The notes: generated from the sequence alone by a model not told the origin. A stretch of DNA of 64,000 bases from Oceanirhabdus sp. W0125-5 (GCF_027938815.1 NZ_CP115913.1:2948001-3012000), one strand, 5' to 3'. Counted from the stretch's first letter, positions 11,101 to 19,102 are shown. Made by a program: numbers and translations.

Positions 11101-11165
11101 GAGATTTATTTAAAAAAGATCATAATCCAGATATAGAATTCATTGTTCAATTAGGAAGTCATTAG
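8115..11165 (+). CDS. LacZ-like glycoside hydrolase family 2 protein lacking the catalytic residues
   Basis: This 1016-residue protein has the full length and domain order of long-form beta-galactosidase: an N-terminal LacZ-like opening (PWENTAITGINTEKTVV), a jelly-roll domain, immunoglobulin-like domains, a TIM-barrel region and a C-terminal small-chain-like domain (WYGKGPFESFPW). The fold is therefore GH2. The active site is not. Where LacZ has SLGNESG with the acid/base Glu, this protein reads SLGRVLSFG (R448, V449). The nucleophile block ILCEYAH aligns with ILYLSYG (Ser at 537). SHYP is NEYP, and the magnesium motif NIETHG is EVSCFN. The frame is intact and GGGGAGG precedes the ATG. It is probably a binding or structural pseudoenzyme, or an enzyme with new chemistry. 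Confidence 0.8.
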   Translation: MYPWENTAITGINTEKTVVQAFHYKSIDDAINDENKSVISLNGRWKYQIFKNLSSVAENFYGIGFEDSNWERVSVPSIVKEFNSEDSYKHLNNDSMIRRKSFNKITGKYNRIIIYRRNFHVSKRHNSGEFYLCFEGMLHSFNVYINGEFIGYSYGKLTPIEFKVSDNIMEGNNTIAIEMIEFSESTNYHSEIPPLIGIMKSIFIYYEPKIHIRDINVKYRLKEEISNCDLKVKLNLRGECIDGKSYCLEVMLGESGESLKKIGEVTYKDILDEKNINLEFQLENIKLWSCENPKLYNILFRVIDDCNEVITIKKQVIGFREIAIKNNILMINRKAAEIKGINGGNLFKKDYRFPENEKSFEEEIKRLKQFNINSIIVNEYPYPEMFYKYCDIYGIYVVDEAEVSCFNRLIGRKIAHDEQQLVYSKDRVISMIERGKNHPSIIMWSLGRVLSFGENIEELYKTIKERDKNRPVFYLGDKELAISEIFAVKEATPNFQRVTGELKELSYPVRERLKNITRGFVTTPLERYRNKPILYLSYGKFYDYQLGMLDEHINEFRKYENWIGGFLNIHSSKIIHNNEVYETKKGEKKYLFIDDGIINPIAYEIKKCFQSINVEIIDVEKLVFEIKNNYKFINTKNIDTNIKFLKEGEVIRTQIIEHPIISPSKSCIIDLNNIINEDNTNDFNQIEFSFIFNKNTEYFERGTEVAWEQFDFKSEIEELCTASKEYSNLISNDKKYRNIEDYKINNKPNNLKIENISESYLITGDNFKVTVSKLTGDILMEVNKVLNADNYYSIEVCGNRNEEHKKNKSFFFNIVKELKNKVSFSKRIIGQEIILESDCIIICFDLKDNFFGSYFTQIYKIYDDGKIYFKYIDRRNKKSKRIIPNINIHSNVKKADWYGKGPFESFPWLKKGMKLGNYRINFNEKEFISGRRCDVKNINFIFEEGVNCIIQFTNKVDIVFNNKEIVENIKKDKLNIDILSNEEVEIKKNSILYYERDLFKKDHNPDIEFIVQLGSH

Positions 11166-11263
11166 AAGGGGGGACCTATGAAATTAGAAATGATAATAAT
11201 ATGATAGTTGTTAGGGGAGTATGTAACTTTAAATTATTGTAATGTTTTAAAGGGGGATATAAA

Positions 11264-12076
11264 GTGAATAAGAGGAAAATTTTTGGGAGTATTTTATTGA
11301 TTGTAGGGTTTATAGGTGGAATATATTCAATTATATTTTTTTTAACATATAAAAAAGTTACCCTAGGAATTGATATAATAATTATAATTTCAATCTTAAT
11401 GTTAATTAATGGAATATTAAAGTTAAATCATAAAAAAAAGTATTTGCTTATAAGGATTTGTGAAAAAGTATTGGATTTTATAGTAATAAGTATAGGGATT
11501 ATTTTTTTTACAGGAGAAATGTTAATCCAAAATGGAAAATTTAATAATGGAGTAAAAACTAGTGGGAGTATGGTTATAGTAGGGTATACAAATACAGATG
11601 ATGAAAAAATAATTGAAGACAGAATTGATAGGGCGTACCAAGTTTATGAGGAAATTAACTATTATCCTACTATAATAGTTAGTAATAGAAGTAAGGATTT
11701 AGAAAATGAACTTATCTTAGGGAAATACGATGTAAGAGCTATGGAGTTAAGAGAAAAAATGTATGAAAAAGGAGCAAAAAGGTATACAGTAAAAATTGAA
11801 AATGAAGGAGAATCTTTGTTTGAAAATTTAAGAAAGGTAAAGAAAATTTTAAATTCTAAATATAGAGATTCTTTTAAATCTATGAGTGTTAGAGTTATAA
11901 CAAGCGATTATAATGTTTTTTTAGCTAATTTAATTGGACAAGAATTAGGATTAAGTATTCAACCAGAATCTGTGGAAACACCATTACTAAAAGCACCTCA
12001 ATTTCATGTTATGGAGTATATAGAAATATTTAAAACATTTTTCTTTGAACTTTTGCCCTACATTAGAGTAAGATAG
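11264..12076 (+). CDS. Membrane protein with divergent DUF218 (YdcF/SanA-like) domain
   Basis: The N-terminal 90 residues contain about three hydrophobic helices. The rest follows the DUF218 pattern: VIVGYTN, a long helix with RAMELREKMYEKG, ENEGESLFENLRKVKKIL, and ITSDYNVFLAN. Family members such as SanA and YdcF are linked to envelope integrity, with no agreed enzymatic activity. Several usual positions are changed: the E-x-x-x-M motif lacks its Glu, the SxNTxEN block is ESLFEN, and TSDYH is TSDYN. It starts at GTG 11264 behind AAGGGGGAT, 98 bases after the LacZ-like gene, and could share its transcript. The non-coding 98 bases show only an 11-codon frame that I do not support as a gene. 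Confidence 0.65.
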   Translation: MNKRKIFGSILLIVGFIGGIYSIIFFLTYKKVTLGIDIIIIISILMLINGILKLNHKKKYLLIRICEKVLDFIVISIGIIFFTGEMLIQNGKFNNGVKTSGSMVIVGYTNTDDEKIIEDRIDRAYQVYEEINYYPTIIVSNRSKDLENELILGKYDVRAMELREKMYEKGAKRYTVKIENEGESLFENLRKVKKILNSKYRDSFKSMSVRVITSDYNVFLANLIGQELGLSIQPESVETPLLKAPQFHVMEYIEIFKTFFFELLPYIRVR

Positions 12077-12096
12077 AGTAAAAAATATGAGAAGCA

Positions 12097-12140
12097 AAGA
12101 AACTCACTGCTATCGTAGATAACAGTGAGTTTCTTTTATA
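12097..12140. terminator. Bidirectional terminator between DUF218-like gene and NSS transporter
   Basis: AAGAAACTCACTG and CAGTGAGTTTCTT form a 13-bp stem around TATC/GATA pairs. It is T-rich after the stem on the plus strand and A-rich before it, serving both convergent genes. Confidence 0.85.
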
Positions 12141-13476
12141 TAATATTTAATGAATGTAAGAAAATTGCTATTATAGAAAGTGGTGCAATTATTTTAATAA
12201 TAATTGAATATAAATAGAATAGAATTGGTGAAATTTCCTTGTCGCCATACACTTCCTTTAATACATTCTTTGCTCCCCATACCCAACCAGCAAAAATACA
12301 TATTAATAAACCGGTAAGAGGTAAAGTGATTTTAGCTGTTATGAAATCAAATAGATCAAAGAAAGTCATTCCTAAAATTTTGAATTCAGAGAGTGTACTA
12401 AATGATAATATACTTGGTATTGATAGTAGGAATATTACACTTGCAGATGTAAATGTAGCAATATTTCTAGAGATATTAAATCTCTCATTCACAAATGATA
12501 CTACAACTTCTAATAATGAAATAGTTGAAGTAATTGCTGCAATTCCTATTAAAGAAAAGAATAATAGACCAAATAAACTACCAAGTGGCATAGATTCAAA
12601 AACAGCAGGTAGAGTTATGAAAATTAAGCTTGGACCAGCATCAGGCTGGAAGCCATAAGCAAAAACTGCTGGGAAAATTACTAGTCCTGCTAATAAGGCA
12701 ATCACCGTATCAGCAATTGTAACCTGAAGAGAAAGCGAAGTTAAATCTTGATCCTTTTTTACGTAACTTCCATAAGTAATTATTATACCCATTGCTAAGC
12801 TAAGAGAATAAAAAGCGTGTCCAAGAGCTTCAAGGAAACTTTCTGGAGTTAACTTTGAAAAATCAGGTTTAAATAAGAAATTGACTCCTGTGCTAGCTCC
12901 ATCAAGAGTTAATGATCTGAACATAAGAACAATTAATAAAACTAATAATAATGGCATTAAAATTTTGCTGTACTTTTCAACCCCTTCTTTAATACCTGCA
13001 ATAACTATGAATGCAGTAACTGTAATTACAATAAGACTGGATAGTATTGCGCCTGTTGCATTTCCAGCAGTAGAAGTAAAGTAATTAGCTAAATCTGCAG
13101 GAGCTACTGTTGAGATTGCACCAGTGGCATATTTGCCAATATATGTGAAAACCCATCCTGCTATCATTATATAAAATGATAATATAAGAAATGGTGTTAA
13201 TGCTGATAAAATTCCTGTTATAAACCATGGTGTATTAGGTTTTATTTTTTTAAAAGAATCTACAACATTAGCTTGTCCAAATCTTCCTATTGCAAACTCT
13301 GTCATCATAAGTGGAAAACCAATTAAAGCTATACATAATAAATAAACCAGAATGAAAGCGGCCCCTCCGTTTTCACCAACTACATATGGGAACTTCCATA
13401 TGTTCCCTAAACCTATCGCTGACCCAGCAGCTGCTGCAAGTAGGCCCAATTTTGAGCCAAAATTATCCCTTTTCAT
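12136..13476 (-). CDS. Sodium-dependent amino acid transporter, NSS/SNF family
   Basis: The 446-residue product is a bacterial neurotransmitter:sodium symporter homologue like LeuT and MhsT. The N-terminal signature SKLGLLAAAAGSAIGLGNIW and FPYVVGENGGAAF is diagnostic and includes the unwound first helix that binds sodium and substrate. About 11-12 helices are visible, as expected for the short bacterial form. ATG 13476 is chosen because GGAGG lies eight bases upstream; a TTG at 13482 is too close. A T-box leader precedes the gene, so expression should rise when a particular tRNA is uncharged. The specifier reads ATC, pointing to isoleucine or a related branched-chain amino acid as the transported nutrient, which is inference. 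Confidence 0.9.
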   Translation of the reverse strand: MKRDNFGSKLGLLAAAAGSAIGLGNIWKFPYVVGENGGAAFILVYLLCIALIGFPLMMTEFAIGRFGQANVVDSFKKIKPNTPWFITGILSALTPFLILSFYIMIAGWVFTYIGKYATGAISTVAPADLANYFTSTAGNATGAILSSLIVITVTAFIVIAGIKEGVEKYSKILMPLLLVLLIVLMFRSLTLDGASTGVNFLFKPDFSKLTPESFLEALGHAFYSLSLAMGIIITYGSYVKKDQDLTSLSLQVTIADTVIALLAGLVIFPAVFAYGFQPDAGPSLIFITLPAVFESMPLGSLFGLLFFSLIGIAAITSTISLLEVVVSFVNERFNISRNIATFTSASVIFLLSIPSILSFSTLSEFKILGMTFFDLFDFITAKITLPLTGLLICIFAGWVWGAKNVLKEVYGDKEISPILFYLYSIIIKIIAPLSIIAIFLHSLNII

Positions 13477-13544
13477 TGTCAAATCCTCCTTTTGATATTT
13501 TCTTTTGTAATTTTTGAATTTTTAATCATGTGAAATTGATAAAT

Positions 13545-13835
13545 AAAAAACCTTCATTCCTATGACGTGTAATCACAATCATAGGGACGAAGGTATAAAT
13601 TCGTGGTACCACCCTAATTTACAATTTCAAATTGCCTTTAGTCAGATCGAGCATGATTTAAATTCAGATGCTTAATCTTAGTCATATAACGGTGACAACC
13701 GGATTGACTTACTAACTTGTGTTTTCAGTCTCACTGCTCAGGAATGATCATTACATATATACATTAATACCGAATCTCAGCTACAACGGTTCTCTGTAAT
13801 TAAGGAGGTATATATCTTTCTTTCCTTCAACGCAT
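13545..13835 (-). promoter_or_regulatory. T-box tRNA-sensing leader of the NSS transporter gene
   Basis: On the minus strand the leader opens with GCGTTGAAGGAAA, the usual Stem I start, and contains the T-box sequence AGGGTGGTACCACG (13602-13615). It ends in a terminator hairpin (13592 to 13551) followed by six T residues. In Stem I, GGAA pairs with TTCC and TATATAC with GTATATA; the internal loop between them ends in ATC followed by A (13746-13748), which is where the specifier codon is expected. That gives isoleucine. The T-box assignment is firm; the specifier reading is made by eye and is less certain. Confidence 0.9.
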
Positions 13836-13853
13836 TAAAGTGTTGTTGTTAAT

Positions 13854-13882
13854 ATTATATTCATATATAAAGTTCATGTCAA
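13854..13882 (-). promoter_or_regulatory. Consensus sigma-70-type promoter for the T-box leader
   Basis: On the minus strand TTGACA (13882-13877) and TATAAT (13859-13854) are both exact consensus hexamers with a 17-base spacer, placing the transcript start just ahead of Stem I. Confidence 0.8.
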
Positions 13883-13920
13883 TAGGAAAAAATGAATTTT
13901 TTTAAAAGGTGACTTGCAAA

Positions 13921-14202
13921 TCAGGATTTTACTCTAACAATAAAACCTTTTTTGAACCAATCTTCAGTATATTCAATTATAACTTTAGAGAAGCTCTCTA
14001 TAATGTGCTCATCAATTTTAAAGTTCATTCCATCATAAACAAAAACTTTATCAGAAGCTTCTAGTTCCTCCAGAACTACATCGGCATTTAAGCCCGCTCA
14101 TGTATACCCTTTAACTCTAATTCTAATGGCACAAGGTTCTTTTCCAAGTGAATAATATTCTTTTAACTTTAATTTTGCATTATCTTTTATTTCAAAAATC
14201 AT
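13921..14202 (-). CDS. HesB/IscA-like selenoprotein with in-frame TGA (Sec35)
   Basis: Reading the minus strand from ATG 14202 gives 93 codons interrupted by a single TGA at 14100-14098 (codon 35), followed by 58 sense codons. The context VKGYT-U-AGLNADVV, then KVFVYDGMNFKIDEH and a C-terminal IIEYTEDWFKKGF, fits the short HesB-like family, in which selenocysteine replaces a conserved cysteine next to Gly. A hairpin TAGTTC-TGGAG-GAACTA lies 19 bases after the TGA, with G at the second loop position, as in bacterial SECIS elements. AAGGAGG sits six bases before this ATG; an ATG at 14208 abuts it and is unlikely. The function of HesB-like selenoproteins is not established; relatives are iron-sulfur scaffold proteins. 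Confidence 0.85.
14062..14078 (-). promoter_or_regulatory. SECIS-like hairpin of the HesB-like selenoprotein
   Basis: On the minus strand TAGTTC and GAACTA form a perfect six-bp stem with loop TGGAG, 19 bases downstream of the TGA codon. Small G-containing loops at this distance are characteristic of bacterial selenocysteine insertion elements recognised by SelB. Confidence 0.7.
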
Positions 14203-14454
14203 TGTCATCCTCCTTAAGGAATATTTAATTATATAATAAAAAAATATAGTTTATTTAGCTAGTTTTTGTTTGCATTTATTAAATTATTTTTATTAAACTA
14301 TAGAATATAATAATTAGGTTAAGTATTATACATATATCTTGCTAAAATAGTCAATAAGTAATAATATATAGTAGGAACATAAAGTTTTATGATGGTTTAG
14401 TATAAGTTACATAATGAAGGGATGGTGAAACTTCAGAATTTTTTCTGAAATATT
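14203..14454. other. AT-rich intergenic region between divergent selenoprotein and PHP genes
   Basis: About 250 bases separate the selenoprotein start from the PHP gene. The region must carry the two divergent promoters. I can see AT-rich promoter-like sequence but no clear consensus pair, and no further gene. Confidence 0.5.
14416..14449 (+). promoter_or_regulatory. Shine-Dalgarno-like stretch separated from the start by a hairpin
   Basis: A purine-rich GAAGGGATGGTG (14416-14427) is the only plausible ribosome binding site for the PHP gene, yet it ends 27 bases before ATG 14455. Between them TTCAGAA and TTCTGAA form a seven-bp stem with a TTTT loop (14432-14449). Folding the hairpin would bring the site to an effective distance of about nine bases. 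Confidence 0.45.
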
Positions 14455-15186
14455 ATGAATAAATTAATTGACTTACATACTCATACAATGGCTGGAGGTC
14501 ATGGGTATAGCACATTACAAGAAAATATACAGCAAGCCAAAAAAAGAGGATTAAAGATATTAGGATATAGTGAACATGGGCCAAAAATGCCTGGAGGACC
14601 TCATATATTTCATATTGCAAATCAAAGAGTAATACCAAGAATTGTTGATGATATAATAATTCTTAAAGGTTGTGAAGCAAATATCATTGATTATGAAGGG
14701 AATATTGATATACCTGTTAGTGTAGCAAATAAATTAGATTATATGATAGCTAGTTTGCATGATGTTTGTATTGAGAATGGTGGGGTAGAAAATAATACTA
14801 GAGCAATTTTGAAGGCTATGGAAAATCCAAATGTTATGATTATTGGGCATCCAGGAAATCCACAATTTCCTATAAATGAAGAAGCTGTTATTAAAAGAGC
14901 TAAAGAATTAAACGTGCTAATTGAAATAAATAATAGTTCATTTGGATCATCAAGACCGGGGAGTAAAGAAAAGTGTATGAATATTGCTAAATTATGTATG
15001 GAGCATGATGTTGAAATAGTATTAGGGAGTGATTCTCATATAAGTTATTCTATAGGTGATTTTACTTTAGCAATGAAGGAACTAAAGAAAATTGGTTTTG
15101 ATGAAAAACTAATAATAAATAATAATTGTGAGAAATTTTTGAAATTCTTGCGCAGTAAGGGCAAAGTAGAGGATATAAAAATTTAG
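14455..15186 (+). CDS. PHP-domain phosphatase/hydrolase, YcdX-like
   Basis: The N-terminus MNKLIDLHTHTMAGGHG carries the metal-binding HxH of PHP domains, and YSEHGP, a late HPG and GSDSHISYSIGD supply the other metal ligands. The 243-residue length and the GGHGYST block place it with YcdX-type PHP proteins, which hold a trinuclear metal site and hydrolyse phosphoesters; the physiological substrate is unknown. The start is set by the conserved N-terminus, since no ribosome binding site lies at normal distance. The next gene begins 33 bases downstream, so the pair may be one operon. Confidence 0.85.
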   Translation: MNKLIDLHTHTMAGGHGYSTLQENIQQAKKRGLKILGYSEHGPKMPGGPHIFHIANQRVIPRIVDDIIILKGCEANIIDYEGNIDIPVSVANKLDYMIASLHDVCIENGGVENNTRAILKAMENPNVMIIGHPGNPQFPINEEAVIKRAKELNVLIEINNSSFGSSRPGSKEKCMNIAKLCMEHDVEIVLGSDSHISYSIGDFTLAMKELKKIGFDEKLIINNNCEKFLKFLRSKGKVEDIKI

Positions 15187-15219
15187 AAAATATATAGTTA
15201 TATGACTGGAGGAAGGGTT

Positions 15220-16131
15220 ATGGGCACTAATAAATTAAAAGGGCATATTGCATGCTTAATTACTGTAATTATTTGGGGCATGTCATTTGTAAGTATTAAG
15301 TATTGTTTAGAGGTTTTTAGACCGATGTCATTAGCTTTTATTAGGTTTTTAATTGCTACTGTTATTTTATTTATTATAACTAGAAAAAGTGAAAAATTTG
15401 ATAAGATTGATAAAAGGGATATACCTCTTATGGCAATTAGTGGAATAATAGGAATCAGTATTTATTTTTTCTGTGAGAATAATGGTATAGAACATACAGA
15501 GGCAAGCATAGCTTCCTTGTTATTGGCAACAATACCTATTTTTACTCTCTTTGCTGATAGAATTGTTTTTAAAGAAAAGCTTACTATTAGAAAGTGGATT
15601 GGAATTTTCGTATCTTTTGCTGGAGTAGCTATGATTATAGGTGTGAAAGTTGGTGGAGGAACGGATATAATTGGATATATTTATATGATAGGCGCAGTTT
15701 TAGCATGGGTAATATATAGTGTAGCTACAAAACCTCTGGTTGATAAATATAGTCAGATAACAATAGTTTATTATCAATCTATGTTTGGTGCTTTAGCCTT
15801 GTTTCCTTTTATTTTTTCAGAAAAGAATAATTGGGAAATGCTCAACTTGTCTATTGTATTGAATGTTCTATATCTAGCTATATTCTGCTCGGTCTTAGGA
15901 TACATTTGGTATGTATTTTCAGTTAATGAATTAGGTATTTCATTATCATCCTTATATATTAACTTAATGCCTTTAGTTACATTGATAGGAAGTTATTTTA
16001 TTTTAGGAGAAGCATTTGGTATAAATAAGCTTATTGGAGGGGCATTGGTTATACTTTCTGTATTTATAGTTAGTAATAATAACTTACAGGGTAAAAATGA
16101 AGTAGAAGAAACTATATACGAAGTTCATTAA
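15220..16131 (+). CDS. EamA/DMT family transporter
   Basis: The 303-residue product has ten hydrophobic segments in two EamA halves, with the usual openings HIACLITVIIWGMSFVSIK and a second-half DIIGYIYMIGAVLAWVIY. Members of the drug/metabolite transporter superfamily export amino acids or other metabolites. ATG 15220 has GGAGG seven bases upstream; an ATG at 15202 precedes that site and lacks one of its own. It follows the PHP gene closely. The substrate cannot be deduced. Confidence 0.85.
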   Translation: MGTNKLKGHIACLITVIIWGMSFVSIKYCLEVFRPMSLAFIRFLIATVILFIITRKSEKFDKIDKRDIPLMAISGIIGISIYFFCENNGIEHTEASIASLLLATIPIFTLFADRIVFKEKLTIRKWIGIFVSFAGVAMIIGVKVGGGTDIIGYIYMIGAVLAWVIYSVATKPLVDKYSQITIVYYQSMFGALALFPFIFSEKNNWEMLNLSIVLNVLYLAIFCSVLGYIWYVFSVNELGISLSSLYINLMPLVTLIGSYFILGEAFGINKLIGGALVILSVFIVSNNNLQGKNEVEETIYEVH

Positions 16132-16140
16132 TCAATTATT

Positions 16141-16170
16141 AAGGTGCGTTTTGATACGTACCTTTTATTT
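16141..16170 (+). terminator. Intrinsic terminator after the EamA gene
   Basis: AAGGTGCGT pairs with ACGTACCTT with one mismatch around a six-base loop, followed by TTTATTTTTG. Confidence 0.75.
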
Positions 16171-16339
16171 TTGTTTACTTGATAAAGAATTAACAAAAGA
16201 TTGTAAGGCGTTTAAATGGAATTGTAGAGGGATAAATGGAATATTAAGGTATACAACTAAAAATGACAAGAGTTTTTAAGTATAAACAATTAATGATAAT
16301 GGGTTGTATAGCAAGGGTTTGGAAGGTTATAAAAATAAT

Positions 16340-16357
16340 TTGATAAATTTTTAACAA
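16340..16357. promoter_or_regulatory. Rex-type operator upstream of adhE
   Basis: TTGATAAATTTTTAACAA matches the Rex consensus TTGTTAANNNNTTAACAA at 13 of 14 fixed positions. It lies seven bases upstream of the predicted -35 of adhE. Rex is the NADH-sensing repressor of fermentation genes in Gram-positive anaerobes, and adhE is a common target. No rex gene is in the window. Confidence 0.7.
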
Positions 16358-16363
16358 AAAGTA

Positions 16364-16393
16364 TTTACATGTTAAAATACTTTGTGATATAAT
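16364..16393 (+). promoter_or_regulatory. Promoter of adhE
   Basis: TTTACA (16364-16369) and TATAAT (16388-16393) are separated by 18 bases. The leader of about 90 bases then runs to the adhE start. Apart from the Rex-like site, this promoter and the preceding terminator, I see nothing else in the 355-base gap. Confidence 0.65.
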
Positions 16394-16486
16394 TAACATG
16401 CAATCGGGGGACAAACTCTTTTGCAAAGTAATTCAATCAGGAAAATATTTAAATTAACATAAATCTTTAATAGAGAGGTGTTTAAA

Positions 16487-19102
16487 ATGGCGGTAAAAAC
16501 AGTACAGGATTTAAGAAAAAGAATTGAAGAAATTAAAAGAGCTCAAAAAGAGTTTTCAACATTTTCACAAGAAAAGGTTGATGAAATATTTAGACAAGCT
16601 GCAATAGCTGCAAATAACTCAAGAATTAAGCTTGCAAAGATGGCAGTTGAAGAAACAGGTATGGGAATTTTAGAAGACAAGGTTATTAAAAATCACTTTG
16701 CTTCAGAATATATATATAATCAGTACAAGGATGAGAAAACTTGTGGGGTAATTGAAAAGGACAATGCTTTTGGTATAACAAAAATAGCAGAGCCAATTGG
16801 GGTAATAGCGGCAATAGTTCCTACTACTAATCCAACATCAACAGCTATATTTAAAGCATTAATAGCTTTAAAGACTAGAAATGGTATAATATTTTCACCT
16901 CACCCAAGAGCTAAAAATGCAACAATTGAAGCAGCAAAAATAGTACTTGATGCAGCTGTGAAAGCAGGAGCACCAGAGGGGATTATAGGTTGGATAGATC
17001 AGCCTTCAATCGAAATGTCTCAAGTAGTAATGAGTGAAAGTGATATGATACTTGCAACTGGAGGACCAGGAATGGTTAAAGCAGCATACTCTTCAGGAAA
17101 GCCAGCAATTGGAGTTGGTGCAGGTAATACTCCAGCGATAATAGATGATACTGCTCATATTAAAATGGCTGTTAACTCAATATTATTATCTAAGAGTTTT
17201 GATAACGGAGTTATTTGCGCATCTGAGCAGTCTGTTTTAGTAATGGATAAGGTATATGATGAAGTAAGAAAGGAATTCGCTGAAAGAGGAGCGTATTTAC
17301 TTGAAAAAGATGAAATAGATAAAGTTAGAAAAGTAATTTTAATAGATGGCAGATTAAATGCTAATATTGTTGGGCAATCAGCATATAAGATTGCTGAAAT
17401 GGCTGGGGTAAAAGTTCCAGAAGCAACTAAAGTATTAATCGGAGAAGTTGATTCAGTAGAGTTATCTGAGCCGTTTGCTCACGAAAAATTATCACCAGTA
17501 TTAGCAATGTATAGAACAAAGACTTTTGATGAAGCATTAGCTAAAGCAGTAAGACTTGTTGAACAGGGTGGTTTTGGACATACATCTGTACTATACACTA
17601 ATACGAATATTTCTCAAGATAGAGTTGCTAAATTTAGTGATGCTATGAAAACTGGTAGAACAATTATAAATATGCCTTCTTCTCAAGGGGCAATAGGAGA
17701 TTTATATAACTTCAAGCTGGCGCCATCTCTAACGCTAGGATGTGGTTCATGGGGAGGAAACTCTGTATCAGAGAATGTTGGAGTTAAACACCTATTAAAC
17801 ATTAAAAGTGTTGCCGAGAGGAGAGAAAATATGCTTTGGTTTAGAGTACCAGAAAAAGTTTACTTCAAATATGGTGCATTAGGAGTAGCGTTAAGAGAAC
17901 TTCAAGATTTAAACAAAAAGAGAGTATTCATAGTAACAGATAGAGTTTTATATAATTTAGGATTTGCAGAAAAGATAACGGAGGTTCTAGATGAATGTGG
18001 AATCGACAGTAAAGTATTTATGGATGTAGAACCAGACCCAACATTAGCAACTGCTAAAAAAGGTGCAGAGGAGATGAGAAGTTTCGAGCCAGATACTATT
18101 ATTGCACTTGGTGGAGGATCTCCAATGGATGCAGCTAAAATTATGTGGGTAATGTATGAGCATCCAGAAGTTAGATTTGAAGATTTAGCAATGAGATTTA
18201 TGGATATCAGAAAAAGAGTATATAAATTCCCAACACTTGGAGAAAAAGCTATGTTTGTTGCAGTACCAACATCAGCTGGTACTGGATCAGAGGTTACTCC
18301 ATTTGCAGTTATCACTGATGAAAAAACAGGAGTTAAATACCCATTAGCAGACTATGAGTTAACACCAGATATGGCGATAGTAGATGCTGAGTTAATGATG
18401 AATATGCCAAAAAGCTTAACTGCCGCATCAGGAATAGACGCTTTGACTCATGCTTTAGAGGCACATGTTTCAGTATTAGCATCTGATTATACAAATGGGC
18501 TAGCTTTAGAAGCTATCAGACTAATATTTAAATATTTACCACAGGCCTACAACGAAGGAACAACTAATATTAAAGCAAGAGAAAAGATGGCTCATGCATC
18601 AACAATTGCTGGTATGGCATTTGCCAATGCATTCCTAGGTGTTTGTCACTCAATGGCTCATAAGTTAGGAGCTCAGCATCACATACCTCATGGTGTTGCT
18701 AATGGTTTATTGATAAATGAAGTAATTAAGTTTAATGCAGTTGATAATCCAAGAAAACAAGCTGCTTTCCCTCAATACAAATATCCAAATGCTAAGTGGA
18801 GATATGCAAGAATTGCAGATTATTTAGGACTTGGTGGAACTACTGATGAAGAGAAAGTAAATGCTTTAATTAAAGCAATTGATGAATTGAAAGAAAAGGT
18901 TGATATTCCGAAATCGATAAAAGATACAGGGATTTCAAGAGAGAAGTTCTTCTTAACATTAGATGACATGTCTGTAATGGCATTTGATGATCAATGTACT
19001 GGAGCTAACCCAAGATATCCTTTAATAAGTGAAATAAAAGAAATGTATATTAATGCATTCGAAGGTGAGAAGATAAATAAAAAGACAAAAGCCAAGAAAT
19101 AA
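16487..19102 (+). CDS. adhE: Bifunctional acetaldehyde/alcohol dehydrogenase
   Basis: The 871-residue protein joins an N-terminal CoA-acylating aldehyde dehydrogenase to a C-terminal iron-dependent alcohol dehydrogenase. C244 in NGVICASEQ is the aldehyde dehydrogenase thiol. [13 protein letters not shown] near residue 545 is the NAD-binding block of the ADH half, and HALEAH with [16 protein letters not shown] provides iron ligands. It converts acetyl-CoA to ethanol with two NADH, acting in filament-forming spirosomes in known cases. GAGAGGTG lies before ATG 16487. The Rex-like operator suggests derepression when NADH is high. It is monocistronic, ending in a strong terminator. Confidence 0.95.
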   Translation: MAVKTVQDLRKRIEEIKRAQKEFSTFSQEKVDEIFRQAAIAANNSRIKLAKMAVEETGMGILEDKVIKNHFASEYIYNQYKDEKTCGVIEKDNAFGITKIAEPIGVIAAIVPTTNPTSTAIFKALIALKTRNGIIFSPHPRAKNATIEAAKIVLDAAVKAGAPEGIIGWIDQPSIEMSQVVMSESDMILATGGPGMVKAAYSSGKPAIGVGAGNTPAIIDDTAHIKMAVNSILLSKSFDNGVICASEQSVLVMDKVYDEVRKEFAERGAYLLEKDEIDKVRKVILIDGRLNANIVGQSAYKIAEMAGVKVPEATKVLIGEVDSVELSEPFAHEKLSPVLAMYRTKTFDEALAKAVRLVEQGGFGHTSVLYTNTNISQDRVAKFSDAMKTGRTIINMPSSQGAIGDLYNFKLAPSLTLGCGSWGGNSVSENVGVKHLLNIKSVAERRENMLWFRVPEKVYFKYGALGVALRELQDLNKKRVFIVTDRVLYNLGFAEKITEVLDECGIDSKVFMDVEPDPTLATAKKGAEEMRSFEPDTIIALGGGSPMDAAKIMWVMYEHPEVRFEDLAMRFMDIRKRVYKFPTLGEKAMFVAVPTSAGTGSEVTPFAVITDEKTGVKYPLADYELTPDMAIVDAELMMNMPKSLTAASGIDALTHALEAHVSVLASDYTNGLALEAIRLIFKYLPQAYNEGTTNIKAREKMAHASTIAGMAFANAFLGVCHSMAHKLGAQHHIPHGVANGLLINEVIKFNAVDNPRKQAAFPQYKYPNAKWRYARIADYLGLGGTTDEEKVNALIKAIDELKEKVDIPKSIKDTGISREKFFLTLDDMSVMAFDDQCTGANPRYPLISEIKEMYINAFEGEKINKKTKAKK

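Noticed and set aside
11175-11212. Short frame MKLEMIII between the LacZ-like and DUF218-like genes, with GGGGGG upstream
   Set aside because: It has only about eight codons and no sign of conservation that I can assess.
12239-12658. Plus-strand 139-residue frame opposite the NSS transporter gene
   Set aside because: It is the antisense shadow of a clear membrane protein gene and has no recognisable product or ribosome binding site.
13904-13923. The TGA ending the HesB-like gene as a second selenocysteine codon
   Set aside because: The family length is reached at this TGA and the sequence beyond it has no family features or SECIS-like hairpin.
17902-18315. Minus-strand 137-residue frame inside adhE
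   Set aside because: Antisense shadow of the alcohol dehydrogenase domain.
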